From: Erodium maritimum
Taxonomy: Eukaryota > Streptophyta > Magnoliopsida > Geraniales > Geraniaceae
Direction: 5' to 3'
Assembly (NCBI GenBank): GCA_963921825.1
Contig: OY997596.1
Location: forward strand, 59,966,754 to 60,030,753
DNA: 64,000 nt
The translations under genes and the position numbers were made by a program. Of this stretch, positions 1-11,659 are shown piece by piece (within the stretch, counting starts at the first letter, position 1; the number at the start of each line of letters is the position of its first letter). Under the pieces are notes generated by a model, which did not search any database, had not been told where the DNA came from, and saw only the letters and a list, made by a program, of their open reading frames with translations.

Positions 1-1040
1 TTGTTGTTGAGTTCGCATTTTAAGAGGGGTTCGCCCCTGAAAGCCTCCCTACATGTATATATATATATATAGACAAACTTGAGTAATAATAAGATAATTT
101 ATTATATTAACCGATATACGAATAGGAAACATGATTCTGTACCGTAGTTTTGGAGGTCGTATAGATTAGAAAATAGGGGTTTTGGATGAAAATTTTGGGG
201 GAATTAAGGTTGGGTGTATCCTCTTTTACTGGAAATAAAATCTCGACCCAAATTTGAATCACCGACCTGATTGATTTACCCGACTCAACAATATTTTTAC
301 AAGTTTAGTCATACTTATTCCCTCCAGTGCCGGCTCAATCGTTAAGCAACCACAACCCCAGTTTTTTAAACAAAGTGAACGGTAATATCACATATTATAA
401 ACTTGTTAGACAATAATATTACAGACTTCAAACCGAACAATGCAGCCTAATACATATACACAATGACAAACGTACACGTTATTGCTGTAGGGCTAAACTC
501 AATACCTCTATAACTGAGGCTAAGCTTGACCCAACACCTCCATCTGTATTTAATTTACAACCATGGCCCCCGAAATAAATACTTGAAAAAATGAACGGTT
601 AGGGTGGACATGAAATATATCGACGAAATTTTTATTTATTGTCCTGAATTATACGATTATATCATGTTTTTATTTTATCCTGAATTATACGACTTTTATC
701 ATGTTAATATGTGTTTATTTTAATTGTATCTTATTGTCATTTCAATTTCCATTTTGTATGACTTAGTTTAAATGGATAGAAAACATCCAAATATAATAGT
801 CATTAGACCAACATTTTTCTTTTTATAAAATAACAATAGTACCCTTCTCTGTTCGTGAGGGACCAAAGGGGTCAAACTTCGTTAACTACTTATAAGCTTT
901 CAACGCTGTACACGCAAATCAGCCACTATTTGACTCGTTTACACCCTTTTAAGTCTGGAATTTTATACATCTTCACCTTTTCCAGTACTGATATTGTAGT
1001 AGCAAGTATAAAGATAAAATGACACCATCACGACCATGCA
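1..1040. other. AT-rich flank with no gene seen
   Basis: AT-rich sequence beyond the 3' end of the DCD-Kelch gene. It holds a short (TA)n run near 55-72 and a weak direct repeat around 640-705. No ORF of note, RNA gene or complete transposon end could be supported. The last part probably contains the 3' UTR of the neighbouring minus-strand gene. Confidence 0.5.
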
Positions 1041-1133
1041 AATTACAGAGCTTGAACAAGAAAAGAGGACACCAAAAAGAGACGTAAATATCAATATCAA
1101 CCTGTCCAGAAGATTACTTTTGCGCATGTGTCT

Positions 1134-4100
1134 TCAAGCAATGGCGGAGAAGAAGGCTCTCTTCCCGATCCCTTTCAAGCCAGTCACTTCCCAACCACGA
1201 CCCTCTTTGTAGGTTTCAACCTGTCAAAAACGTTACAATTTAATTGAATGGTTCTCACAAAACTGGAGGGAAAAGAAAAGGATGATTCCATCTCACTATG
1301 CTATAGTTTTGGGATTACAAAATTACTACCTAAATTTTTGTCTTCCCATTATTCTGATGTTTCGTTTGTCTCAATTTAATACCCGTCGTCTATTTCCGTC
1401 AGTTTTTGGATAATACTAGTGCAGAAATACAAACAGTGGACATGGAAACATCATAGGTAAATACTAAATTGAGACAAACGAAACATCAGGACAGCATGAA
1501 GAAACAAGGGCTTAAGGTAATAATTTTGAAATCCCATACTCACATGGTAGTGAGATGGAATTATCACAAAAAAGAAAGGCACAATTACCGCATCAAGTAT
1601 CTTATCATCAAGCATATCAGCGTTCTTGTTCAAGCCTCCAATAACATAAATTGTATCTCTAATCACAACAGCACCAAAATATCCCCTCGGCTCATTCATG
1701 GGTTGTTCGATAGTCCATAAACCCATGCGAGGATCATAAACTTCCACAGTAGGATCCATCGCAGTGCCATTGTACCCACCCAAGGCGTATCTATTAAAAT
1801 GTACTTGGTTATTGATTTGGGGCAATACAATGACACACCTTCCATCACATTTGACTTTCAAAAACACACCGAATGTGCAAGGTTTTAAAAAACGTTAAGC
1901 ATCAATCGGGCGGCTAGGACCTTCGCAGATTAATCGAGGACTAGAAGGGGATTAATCGCATTTGTATTTTTCTATTTTTTAATTTCTTAACAAATATGTT
2001 ATTATATATTGGATAAAATATGAATTGTAGTATGAAAAAATGGTAACATTTTAAATATATAACGATATATATTTCTTATATTCATATCCTTAAATGATGT
2101 AAAAGTTCAAATAAAAAACGATAATATCCTCATAATAAAATAAACATCGAAAATAAAAAATTAATATGATATTATACTTAAAAGATAAAAAAAGTGTCAA
2201 TAAACAAGGGAACAAAATTAACGTCCACGAGTATTTAAGAAGTAAGTATGTGTCATCTATGATTATTAATTTTGTAATGAACTTCAGAAATAAAAATTAC
2301 ATATATTTAACATATATTTTAATAATAATAATAATAATAAATATATATAAAAAGATTAATAATAAATATTAAAGATAAAAACATAAAAATCATATTAGTG
2401 TTGTAAAAATCTTGATTCGGTGCCCCCTCTACAGCTCCGGTGGTTGGCGTCTGACTCTCCTCGGCATCAAACCCTAACGTCGTCTCTGTTTTCGTCGGCG
2501 TCTTTGAAGCCGTCGCCGCCTCGGAAGTCGTCGATGTCATCCCTGTCACCGACAAGCTCGTCCTCTTCCCTGACCTCCACCGCCGCCTCTGAATCCGTCG
2601 GGGGTCTCTGAAGTCGCCGCAGTCGCTGCCTCGGAAGTCCACGTCGTCGTCCCTGCAACCGCCACCCCCCTCCCCCTACTCCACCACCGCACCCTCTACC
2701 CCACAGGCTTCAGGGACGATTGCTGGAAGGGATCCCTGAGTCAAGCCAGTCTTTCCTTCAGTATCGATGATCATAGGTTCGGTTTTACAGTAGAAGAAAA
2801 GCGTCACACTTGGGTGACCCAGCGATATCCAGGCCCTACCTTGAGCAGTGCGGATCAGTACTTTTTAGTTTATACTATACTGATGCAGTCCTGGCCTATG
2901 GATTGGGCTGGGACTTCCAGTATCATCTTCTCACCCCCCCCCCCCCCCCCCCCCCACCTCTCCTTCATGTCTTTATGGCGGCCGCCGGGACATCCCGACA
3001 TCGGATTTCAAAACCGTCAGTGACGGTTATATGGATAAAAAGAACGATAAACCTTATGTTCGATGTATGTTCATTGTATGTTCTTTTCTAATGGTCAGGG
3101 AGCTTGTTCCCTGATGCACATCTCCGCTTTGATCTAATATCAATAAAATTTGTACATTTTAGTAAAAAATAAATCCCGATTAATCCCTCCTAGGTGCCGA
3201 TTAGTCCCCGCCTAGGCGGGAATTTTTTGCAATAGCGACCCGTTTTTTCTAAATCCGCCTAGAGCCGCCCGATTAGTCCCTGTCTAGGCCCAATTTTTAG
3301 AACACTGAGAATGGGTGATTACAGGAACACGCTGTATTCGTAAGTTTATGATAAAAATACACTACCTATTTGAAAAAAATTACAGTAATCGTTCACCTAT
3401 ACGTGTTTTTATAAAATCAAAGGTCATCGAGGTGTAAATAACGTTCCCCCTATATATTCCATACCAATATTATGTATTTCGTAGCATGATAAAAAAAAAG
3501 GTGAGAGAACTCACAGTTTCTCGTTCAAGGGAACTAACGAATGACATCCCCGCTTTGTGGTCATGTTCTCCAGTCTTGTCCATGAATACTCTCGAGGATC
3601 AAATCTTTCAAAAGATCTGAGATGATTGAAATCAAGGGTCGAGATGATTACATTAGTCCTCAAGATCATAGGGAAGAGCAATCTCATCAGCTTGCAATAT
3701 GAATTGGGGAAACTAGTTGAAAAAAAAAAACAGAAGAGTTCCTAAAATATGTGTTTACGACGCATTACCTGCGGGACAAAGCTACTTATGAAACTCCTAT
3801 GTTGCTAAAGTTTGGAAGATCCAAATCCAAAAGTAAGTTGTGACACAAAATGCTCAAGTTCTCATAGCACTGACATGTGTCAAAACCGTTGAAGATGACT
3901 TAAAACATGTAGTAAACTACTCTAAATCATAAGTTGCATGATACAGCATCAGTAGTGTGAAAAATAAACCGAAATTTATATGCTAAATGAACGGGGTTCT
4001 GCTCTTAGTGTCCACCTAAATTCAGGGAGGTTTTGGTAATATAAGCTATTCATTAAGGATAAAAATATAACTTCGTAAAAAAAAAAATAGAAATGAAGGT

Positions 4101-7100
4101 TAGAGGTTGAAAATTGGTTTTGTTTAGAAGTCCAAAAAACAATTTTCTCAATGCACAGGGATTACATGATTATAGGAGTTTGAATAATAGAAAAAGGGAC
4201 GGGTTTTCAATAGATAAGAAGCCTTAATAACTGTTTATGAAGTCATAGCTACACATGCACCAAATATAAGATAAAATATAAGGAAAATAATGACTTACTT
4301 TAAATAATCTTTTCCATCATATCCACCACCAACATAAATGATGCCATTAATTTCTGCAGCAGCTGGGGCAAACCGCTGAAAGAAGAAGATGATTGTGAAT
4401 TGAATTTGTACTTCAAAATAAGCTATGCTATCGAATTCACATATTTCAAACTTCTGATCATGTTGCAAGGGAACAGAGACTGGGTAATAGGTACCTTGTG
4501 TAACATTGACTTAACAGGTATCCATTTTCCAATGTATGAATCCAATATTTCCACATCAGACAAAGCTTGAGTTCCATCTCCCCCACCAACTGCAAAAAAT
4601 TTGCTATTCACAGAAACTCCCGCTAAGCTTCCCCTCCCTTGATTCAGAGAAGGGCGACAAATCCACTGGTTGGTTGCTAGGTTGTATGATTCAACTTCAT
4701 ATGAACAGAATCAACATGTCACTTGCTAAGAAATAAACCGTGGACAGTGAAAAAAAAAATAATCATATTTATTACCTTTGTTGCACCAGACGTCACCACA
4801 TACCCCACCAAAAATATAGAGTTCACCATTTAATTTCCCAGCTGCAGCATATTTACGTTCATAATTCATGGGGCAGAGAGATTTAACCGAATCCAAAGAA
4901 GGCGAATAGACATCCAAAATTGATGACCAAGAAGGTCCATCACACCCTCCAACTATAAGTATGGACTCATCAAGTTCACATGTTGAGTCAAAGGTTTTGC
5001 AGCAGTTTTTCAACTTTTGAATTTCTAATCTTGAATAGACCTGAATTTCCAAATAGATAGATTCTATAATTATGCAAATTAACATCATAAAGAGCATTTT
5101 CATCAAACATGCATGACTTGATGGGCACCAGACAAACTAATATAGTACAAAGAAACACCTACACTAAAAAAATAGTACTAATGATCAGCAAACATACCAG
5201 CTCCTGCTCCAAAAAACTGATTTTCTGAACTTGTTTCAGCTGAGATGATTTCAAATCTTTAATTTCTTCTACCAGCTTTATAAAAGGAATGACAAGTGTG
5301 ATTAATATGGAAAAGGAGAGAAGTAACATGAAAATGAATTTAAAGGAAAGTTTTCATACCTCAGAAACAGTAGTTTGTAGACCAGAAGGCTTCATTTCAG
5401 ACCCCATTACTGCTTCTTGAAGCATTTCAGTGCAATCCCTGAGATTATCCTCTGATGTGATCTCACTAGCTGCAGTTGATTCACCACTTGGTTTACAGTC
5501 TGCACCACATTCGTCCTGATGAACTCCATGTCCATACACACATGTATCAGTTGCATTTTTACTTAACCCAGAAGGTTGTATGTGTTCGCTTATCTCTGAT
5601 TCTGGGGTCTCAAACTTTTCAACTTCACTTCTTGGGTTAGAAGCTGATTCAGTTTTGAATGAAGGCATCCTATTTTTCTGTTGAAGGGCCTTATTCAAGC
5701 TTTCCACTAAAGAAGGGTAAGCTCGTGCATCATATCCTTGATTGTGAGAAACCTCTTCATAATCTTCCACTTCATCGCTGGTCATGTCTTCCAACAATTG
5801 ACTTTCTCTGACCCAACCAGACAAATCATCCCACGAGCTCCCTCCAGAAGAGTATTTCTTTTCATGATTTACTTGCTCGTGTACAAGCCCACATCTTTCC
5901 ATGTTGTTCCTATTGGTTGTAGCTTCTAAAATCTGCCCATCACTGTCCAAACTAGGAGAATCATCCCAAGAACTAGAACCCATGTTGGTCTGATCCAAAC
6001 ACAGAACAGAAGAGTAAGTTCGTACCCTATTTACATGACCATGACCAACCTCATAATTTTCCACTGCACTCTTATTGATTGCTGCTTCCATAAGCTTACT
6101 TTCGCTGCCCAAACCAGGAGCTTCATCTAGAGAACCCCATCCCTTGTTGGATGGAACTGGATGCATATCCGGAGTGCTAATATTTCTCACAACAGAAGAG
6201 TAAGAAGGTCCACAACTTGGTTTCAAGCCTATGACTTCACGATCATTTTTTGCTGCTTCATTATTCTTTGGGGCCTCCAACATAAGACTTTTTAGTTTCG
6301 TAGAAATGTTACCATCTTCCCATGCATTAGGAGCAGAAGGCACTTTGAATTGAGGGCACCAATTTACTGGACGATTTGAAAGGCTAGTCCTTGCTGTGGC
6401 GGGTGAACATAAAAACAAAGAGATCAATTTCTCTGTTTGATGCATATTTAGTTCAAACCAAAAAAGCTGTGGCTCATAGTAGTTATCCTCAATTATTGGG
6501 CGAAACTGCTCTTCCTGCAAGGTTGGGAACTGCTTCCTTACTTTGATCCGGACCTGGTAACACAAAATATGAAATTGCAGGGTTGTATCTCACGATCGCA
6601 TTGAAGGAAATCCAAGAGAAAATCAGGTTATAATATATTACCTGTGCGGCGTATGGAGTTTCTGAACCATCTGAGGTCCAGGCATGTCGGTTAATGTTCA
6701 TTTGTCCCGTGCTCACTGCCTCGAAGATTCCATGAAGTCTTCTGTCGCTATAATTGAATAAGAAAAGGGGTAATCCGGGATCAATGTTCTTCACATATGC
6801 ATAATGTGGAGCGGGTAAACCTGTACAATCATTTTAAACACATCTAAAACCCTTCAGTAAGAATAGCTTACATAAATAATTGTCCAAAGATTCGGGAGAG
6901 AAACATGTGGCACAAATGAAAGGTAGCCAACTAACCAAATATTTGCTTCAATAGGCACTCTTTGATCGTGTTGTGCTTGCATCCAAAGATAACTCCGCCC
7001 AGATCTTTCTTACTCAAATTCCCAGCTGTCACACTGCAGTTTACTGTCCAGGAATGTTGTGATTTATCATTCAATATGAATGTCTCTTTATTCTTCCCCT

Positions 7101-7107
7101 TTCGCAT
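1134..7107 (-). CDS. DCD-domain and Kelch-repeat protein, ten coding exons
   Basis: Coding exons, read downward: 7107-6936, 6820-6642, 6553-5360, 5275-5198, 5040-4776, 4694-4495, 4375-4299, 3616-3515, 1790-1589, 1220-1134. All junctions are GT/AG, phases agree, and the sum is 2556 nt (851 aa plus stop). Residues about 20-150 form the DCD (development and cell death) domain, with the LGGVIFGC and FGLPAPHYAYVKNIDPGLPLF signatures. Residues about 150-515, in one long exon, are a low-complexity Ser/Glu-rich linker. A short coiled-coil stretch (LVEEIKDLKSSQLKQVQKI) follows, then about six Kelch repeats from residue ~568, recognisable by paired Gly and by YALGGYNGT, IFGGVCG and YVGGGYDG. DCD-Kelch proteins resemble Arabidopsis At5g01660-type proteins annotated as influenza NS1A-binding-protein-like. 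The family is linked to stress and cell-death responses, but the molecular role of this copy is unknown. The ATG at 7107 is the first in frame after a probable 5'UTR splice acceptor near 7134. Confidence 0.9.
1284..1562. repeat. Foldback MITE-like inverted repeat in a DCD-Kelch intron
   Basis: Arms of about 95-100 bp (1284-1384 and 1455-1562) are imperfect reverse complements, starting GATTCCATCTCACTATG and ending in its complement. The element lies in the last intron, and its right end is about 27 bp from the donor of the 1790-1589 exon. No clear target duplication was seen. Confidence 0.65.
1885..3306. mobile_element. hAT-like non-autonomous element (composite) in an intron
   Basis: Both ends of this insert in the 1.72-kb intron between the 3616-3515 and 1790-1589 exons carry TTTTAAAAA / TCTAAAAAT-type termini followed by CTAGGCGG-rich subterminal motifs (GGGCGGCTAGG near 1908; CCTAGGCGGG near 3212). 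I recall this arrangement from plant hAT-type elements. The centre (about 2400-3175) differs: GC-rich, with a C22 tract at 2934-2955, a box-B-like GGTTCGGTTTTAC near 2775, and an AT-rich end resembling a retroposon tail. It may therefore be a retroposon nested in a DNA transposon. Target duplication was not resolved. Confidence 0.45.
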
Positions 7108-7382
7108 GTTGTTAAACCTCGAAAAGGAAAGAAACTGAAATAAGAAATCACAAAATAAGGAATCTTAATAATGGAAGGAGAACTAAAATAAAATCCTTAC
7201 AAAAATACTTGATAGTTTCAGGTTAGCAAATCCCAAGCACGCGCTTAAAAACCATACATGGACACTTTAGAAGGGACAACATAGTTTATTCATGTACCAG
7301 CTTAATAAGGTCTCTTACTAATTTCACAAGATTAAATAATTTACCAACTTCTAAGCATGAAACCAAAACCCACATATGCTAA

Positions 7383-7531
7383 GAGCATCTCCAATGGTAG
7401 GCTAAAGAGGTGTTATAATTCAATTTTACTCTTGCTACTACTCTTGAGCCCACCCATTGCATGAGGTAGTGGTAGGAGACCAAAATTGGTCCCTACACCG
7501 CCTCCACTGCAACGACCCATTGCAGATGCTC
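7383..7531. mobile_element. PIF/Harbinger-type MITE, 149 bp
   Basis: Termini GAGCATCTCCAATGG and CCATTGCAGATGCTC are inverted, and both flanks carry TAA (7380-7382 and 7532-7534), the 3-bp target duplication expected of PIF/Harbinger MITEs. It lies in the first (5'UTR) intron of the DCD-Kelch gene. Confidence 0.8.
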
Positions 7532-8218
7532 TAAGAGCCTAAGGCTTCATTCAGCTACACAATTATTGAAAATTAATCATAATTGCACTTCTCTCTTTCT
7601 CTTTTGTTCTTTTTCAAATGTCATGGCCATGAGAAATAGTTGGTTGCATAATGATAAGAAAGAGTGAAAATTAATTGAAAACAGAAACACAAATAAAATC
7701 AGAAGAAAAGTGAAGCAGAGCATACTGTCTGTGAATACACCACAAGCCACAAGCAAAAGGATCAACCATACTAAATAACCTCACTGAAACATAACTTTAG
7801 AACAGCAAAATCAGGAAGCAAAAACAGATATCACCATAAAAACACAATTAGTCCTTCCTTTGCAAATACATTGGACAGTAAGAACCATTTGAAAACAAGC
7901 ACAGACAGATTGAAATCAGTACCAATCTTCAGAAACCATAATGATTTTAACAAGATCACTCAAGCAACTGCTTGACCAGTATCGACCGAGTACTTCCTTA
8001 ACTCTTTTTGCACACAAATCAAGCTTCAAAAGCAACTAAAACACTTCCAGATCTCTAACCTAGCCACTCCAAATCAACAATGTCGATTAACCTAAGAAAT
8101 ATCTAGTCATTTCGAACACTAATTTCAGCCACAACAACAAAAAATCACAGACGCAACACCTCGCAAACCACGCGTCACATAAAAATACCAAACTCAAACT
8201 CGGAGAAATCCAGAAATA

Positions 8219-8565
8219 GAGATAAGAAAAGGAGTTACAGTGAGGAAATCGGAGACGATCGGAGCCGAACTCTTACACAGAACCGGAGGACCGACCGACT
8301 CAACCCAGCAACTACCTCTGATTAAACGATTCGAGCTTGAAGAAAGTGTTTGTTTCTCGGGAAAATGAGAGAAAATGTTGGTTTCAGAAGTTAGAGATAA
8401 GAAAAAGAGTTACAGTGAGGAAATCGGAGACGATCGGAGCCGAACTCCTACACAGAACCGGAGAACCGACCGACTCAAACCAGCAACGACCTCAGATTCA
8501 AGAATGCGAGCTTGAAGGTAGTGTTTGTTTCTCGGGAAAATGAGAGAAAAAGTTGCTTTCTCTCT
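8219..8565 (-). repeat. Tandem duplication (175-bp unit) of a 5'UTR exon and its splice donor
   Basis: Two copies, about 8219-8390 and 8394-8565, are nearly identical and 175 bp apart. Read on the minus strand, each contains the same candidate donor, CCTCACT|GTAACTC, with exon ends at 8414 and 8239. The gene's TATA-like box (about 8661-8648) lies upstream of both and is not duplicated, so a transcript starting near 8620 could splice at either donor. Confidence 0.75.
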
Positions 8566-8647
8566 ACTTTGCCGGAAATGGAAATTTGTAGAGTTCAGAG
8601 ACACAGAGAGAAACTCAATGGCCGTGATGTGAATGAAGCGCGAAACA

Positions 8648-8661
8648 TTATTTATAATATA
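8648..8661 (-). promoter_or_regulatory. TATA-like box of the DCD-Kelch gene
   Basis: The minus strand reads TATATTATAAATA, about 30-40 bp upstream of the probable transcription start and about 1.5 kb upstream of the ATG because of the 5'UTR intron. Inferred from composition and position only. Confidence 0.4.
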
Positions 8662-8664
8662 TGA

Positions 8665-10280
8665 AACTGAACGAATAAATTCCTAAGCTATGGTTTCAGC
8701 ACTAGGATACGAAGTTACGTAAATACCCCTAGCTTCCTGTTCTTGTTTCCTGCTACGTGGCAGCGTGAAACTGGTTATATAGTCCTGAGTTTTGAATATT
8801 GAGAGAGAGGGTAGTTTAGTAATTAGAGTAACGCCTCTGATCTGACCGGCTCTGCTCTCCATCTTCATTTCGTGTGACGTTCGTTTTGTCCTCAAGCGAT
8901 TTTTGTTTTAAATCATTTTATAAAATTATAAAAAAATCAAAGCGTGTCGAATTAATTTCTATATTAAGAAAAACAAACTTTTTGTTCAGATATTTAAACT
9001 CAACCATCAAAATTACAATACATTTTGCAAGATATACTATATTTGTTTCAATAATTATACTTTTACTTTTAATATCGAGTCCTATTTATAGCTTTACAAA
9101 AATTACATACAAAAAAGTTACATCAATTATAGTTTTTTTTTCCTCAAAAAAAGTTATACTTTTTTATTTCACAAAAAAAACAGTCCACAAAAAATCTCAT
9201 GTATAGTCGTTTTTTTATAAGAGAAATTACACATAGTTTTACCTAATTATTCATGAATTCTATCTAACTAAGCTTAATTTTTTTGGGTCGGAAAGATAAC
9301 CTACCTTTTACAAACCTTCATTCGTTACTTGTCAGTTTTTGGATGGAAAAAATGACATAAGTGCCCTTTCCTAATAACTCTTTATCATTATTTTCCCATG
9401 AATTTTTGGACCTATAAAAAGCGGAATTTGTGCTTGTGGAATTTACGGCAAATTCGGAGATCAAAAAGAAAAGAGAACATTTTGCGGCGACTGCGGAGTC
9501 GAATTTGCGAATTCTCGGATACGAAGATATCAAATGGGATACATCAAACTGGCATGCCCCGTGACTCATGTGTGGTATTTGAGACGTCTTCCTAGTTATA
9601 TCGCGCGGGGGCCTTGCCGCCGTATACGAAAGGCCCGCTCCCAATTCCAGAGTAAAAATGAAGGAGAAATAATAAGGTGTACAAGAGAAATTGTATCATT
9701 TTTTGTAAAAATAAGATTATGTATGACGTGTGACTTTTTCTTTCGTACAATAATCAGCAGAAAAAATAGTAAAGCGGGAATTTTGAAAAATCATGACATC
9801 TTTTGGACTAAAAAAATAAGGTGGAGTGGATAGGTGAAAATCATGAATATTTAAGTATAATTAGGCGTAACTTTTATTTCATTTCTATGATATTAAGAAA
9901 AATATTGTCTTCAGACTTATTTCCTTGTCGTACGTGGTCCTAACTACCTGGTACGACCTGTCGTACCGTCCCAACACTGAAATGAAGGCCCACGCCAATG
10001 GGCTCTTGGCATCCAAACGACCTGTCGTACTACACTCACGCCCCTCTCGCCTTACATCTGAAAAAGAGGATAAAATAGTAAAACCACACTTCTTCCAATA
10101 CGTGGGCCTGTTCAGCCCACAATACATTCCTTATTGGGCCACAGTACTGGGCTCGAGACCACGCTTCTTCACCGCACCTGGTTTCAACACACGGTTTATA
10201 ACCTTATCCTCTTCTGTTACAACACACGTCATCGTTCTTATCCACTCCGCATTCTGATACACTTTTAAAAAAACAAAAAT
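8665..10280. other. Intergenic AT-rich region and distal ERD15 promoter
   Basis: The region separates the divergent DCD-Kelch and ERD15 promoters. The first half is very AT-rich, with poly-T/A runs near 9130-9180. At 9945-10030 there are repeated GTCGTAC/GTACGAC words around a CCCACGCCAATGGGC stretch. Only short shadow ORFs are present, and no gene is supported. Confidence 0.4.
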
Positions 10281-10286
10281 ATCTTA

Positions 10287-10295
10287 TCCACGTGT
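10287..10295 (+). promoter_or_regulatory. G-box/ABRE-like CACGTG upstream of ERD15
   Basis: TCCACGTGT lies about 165 bp upstream of the ERD15 start codon. ACGTG-core elements are the classic abscisic-acid and dehydration response sites, which fits an early-responsive-to-dehydration gene. Functional relevance is inferred. Confidence 0.5.
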
Positions 10296-10398
10296 TAATC
10301 CCTGTTTGGCCCTACCCCGATGAATGAGCTTTGTTCTCGCTTTGAAGCCAAACAAGGCCTTAAATTAAAATATCTTTTTTTATTTTTCTCGTATCGCT

Positions 10399-10406
10399 AT
10401 ATAAAG
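10399..10406 (+). promoter_or_regulatory. TATA box of ERD15
   Basis: CTATATAAAGC lies about 55-60 bp upstream of the ATG at 10459, implying a short leader. Confidence 0.6.
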
Positions 10407-10458
10407 CTACAGTCAGTTCTTATCCTTTAATATCTGAAAACTCTGAAGCTTTGTAGCA

Positions 10459-10975
10459 ATGGAAGTGATGTCGCAGACAAGGTCGTGCCTAGCAACCTCA
10501 GCTTTAAATCCCAACGCTCCGTTGTTCGTGCCGATGGCGTATCGGACGGTGGAGGATTACTCGTCGGAGTGGTGGGCCCTGGTCCAATCCTCTCCATGGT
10601 TCCGCGACTACTGGCTCCAGGAGCGATTCCAAGATCCCCAACTCACTGAGTCGCTCCTCCCCGAGCTCGACGATCCCGTGCTCCCGGACATCGACGCGCT
10701 CTTCGAGAACTACTCGGCGAAACGTACGTGTTCCCCAGATCTGAGATCGATTCGTCGAGCGTAGCGCTTTTGATTGATGTTTTTGTTTCTGATTTTGATT
10801 TTGAACAGAGGAGGATCGGATTGTGGAGAGGAATTGCTGTGAGGATCTGGTGGCGATCGGCGGATTGAAGTGGAGGAAGGGGCGAGGTGCGGCGGAGGCG
10901 CCGAGGTATGTGGAGAAGGCGCCGAAGATCGTGAGTGCGAGGGTGAGTCCGAGGACGATTCAGCAGCCGAGGTAG
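10459..10975 (+). CDS. ERD15: ERD15/CID1-type PAM2-motif protein
   Basis: Two exons, 10459-10723 and 10809-10975 (432 nt, 143 aa), joined at AAC|GTACGT and TTGAACAG|AG. Residues about 15-29 are a textbook PAM2 motif ([16 protein letters not shown]), which binds the MLLE domain of poly(A)-binding protein. A conserved acidic and aromatic block ([20 protein letters not shown]) follows, and the C-terminus ends in IQQPR, the QPR motif of this family. ERD15 proteins are small, acidic, rapidly stress-induced regulators that modulate ABA and defence responses. The length is near the 150-165 aa usual for the family. The start follows a TATA box and is the first ATG. Reading through the intron gives a false 101-aa ORF. 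Confidence 0.93.
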
Positions 10976-11174
10976 AGTGAGTAAGGTTGTTGACTCAGTG
11001 AGTCAGGGTTTTTATCTGGAGTGAATAAGTAATAGTTTAGTTTTGTAGTTATTGTATAGAGACTCTGACTTAAAGCTATGTGATTTTATGTTATATTTAC
11101 GTTGGTTTTCGTATGTTTATCTTAACCAATTATCAAAATTTGTACTTTCTTTTTATCTAAACTCGAGGTATGAT

Positions 11175-11360
11175 ATTGAATAAATCAGTTCATTAGCTTG
11201 TCATGACGGTTTGTTCCTCGTTTGTCTGAAAATGACACAGATGCTATCTTTCCGATCTATCACAATATTGAATAAATCAGTTCATTAGCTTGTCAGGACG
11301 GTTTGTTCCTCTTTTGTCTGAAAATGACACAGATACTACTATCTTTCCGATCTATCACGT
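11175..11360. repeat. Tandem duplication of ~90 bp downstream of ERD15
   Basis: Two adjacent copies (about 11175-11261 and 11267-11360) share TTGAATAAATCAGTTCATTAG through TTTCCGATCTATCAC with a few differences. They lie 200-400 bp past the ERD15 stop and may be in or just beyond the 3' UTR. Confidence 0.8.
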
Positions 11361-11422
11361 CGTGTTTTTATTGTCGATATTTCAATAATGGTTACGTTTA
11401 CGGTTCAAAATAAAATAAAATA

Positions 11423-11609
11423 AATTGCTAATGTGTATGTCAATTTTTCTAGTTGATTCTAGAATCGTAATTCGAGTGAAATGTTATTTCGATTTTTTGG
11501 ATTAATGAATGTAGTGTTGTTAATGTGTATGTCAATTTTTCTGTTGATTCGAGAATCGTGATTCGAGCAAAATGTTATTTCGATTTTTTGGATTAATGAA
11601 TGTAGTGTT
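11423..11609. repeat. Second tandem duplication of ~95 bp downstream of ERD15
   Basis: Two copies (about 11423-11518 and 11519-11609) share GCTAATGTGTATGTCAATTT or a near match through GGATTAATGAATGTAGTGTT. This is independent of the duplication just upstream and shows a second local tandem event within 250 bp. Confidence 0.8.
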
Positions 11610-11659
11610 GGATTGAAATAGAACATTAACTTGATTTCACAATCAAATAAAGTAAATTT

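Noticed and set aside
1451-1867. 138-codon minus ORF taken as an independent gene
   Set aside because: Its central part is the 1790-1589 Kelch exon; both ends are intron read-through.
2319-2658. Overlapping GC-rich ORFs in the DCD-Kelch intron
   Set aside because: Low-complexity Ser/Arg/Pro translations of a repeat also found at 12475-12745; no splice or domain support.
9925-10257. 110-codon plus ORF upstream of ERD15
   Set aside because: It overlaps a minus-strand ORF of similar quality, has no domain, and lies in promoter sequence.
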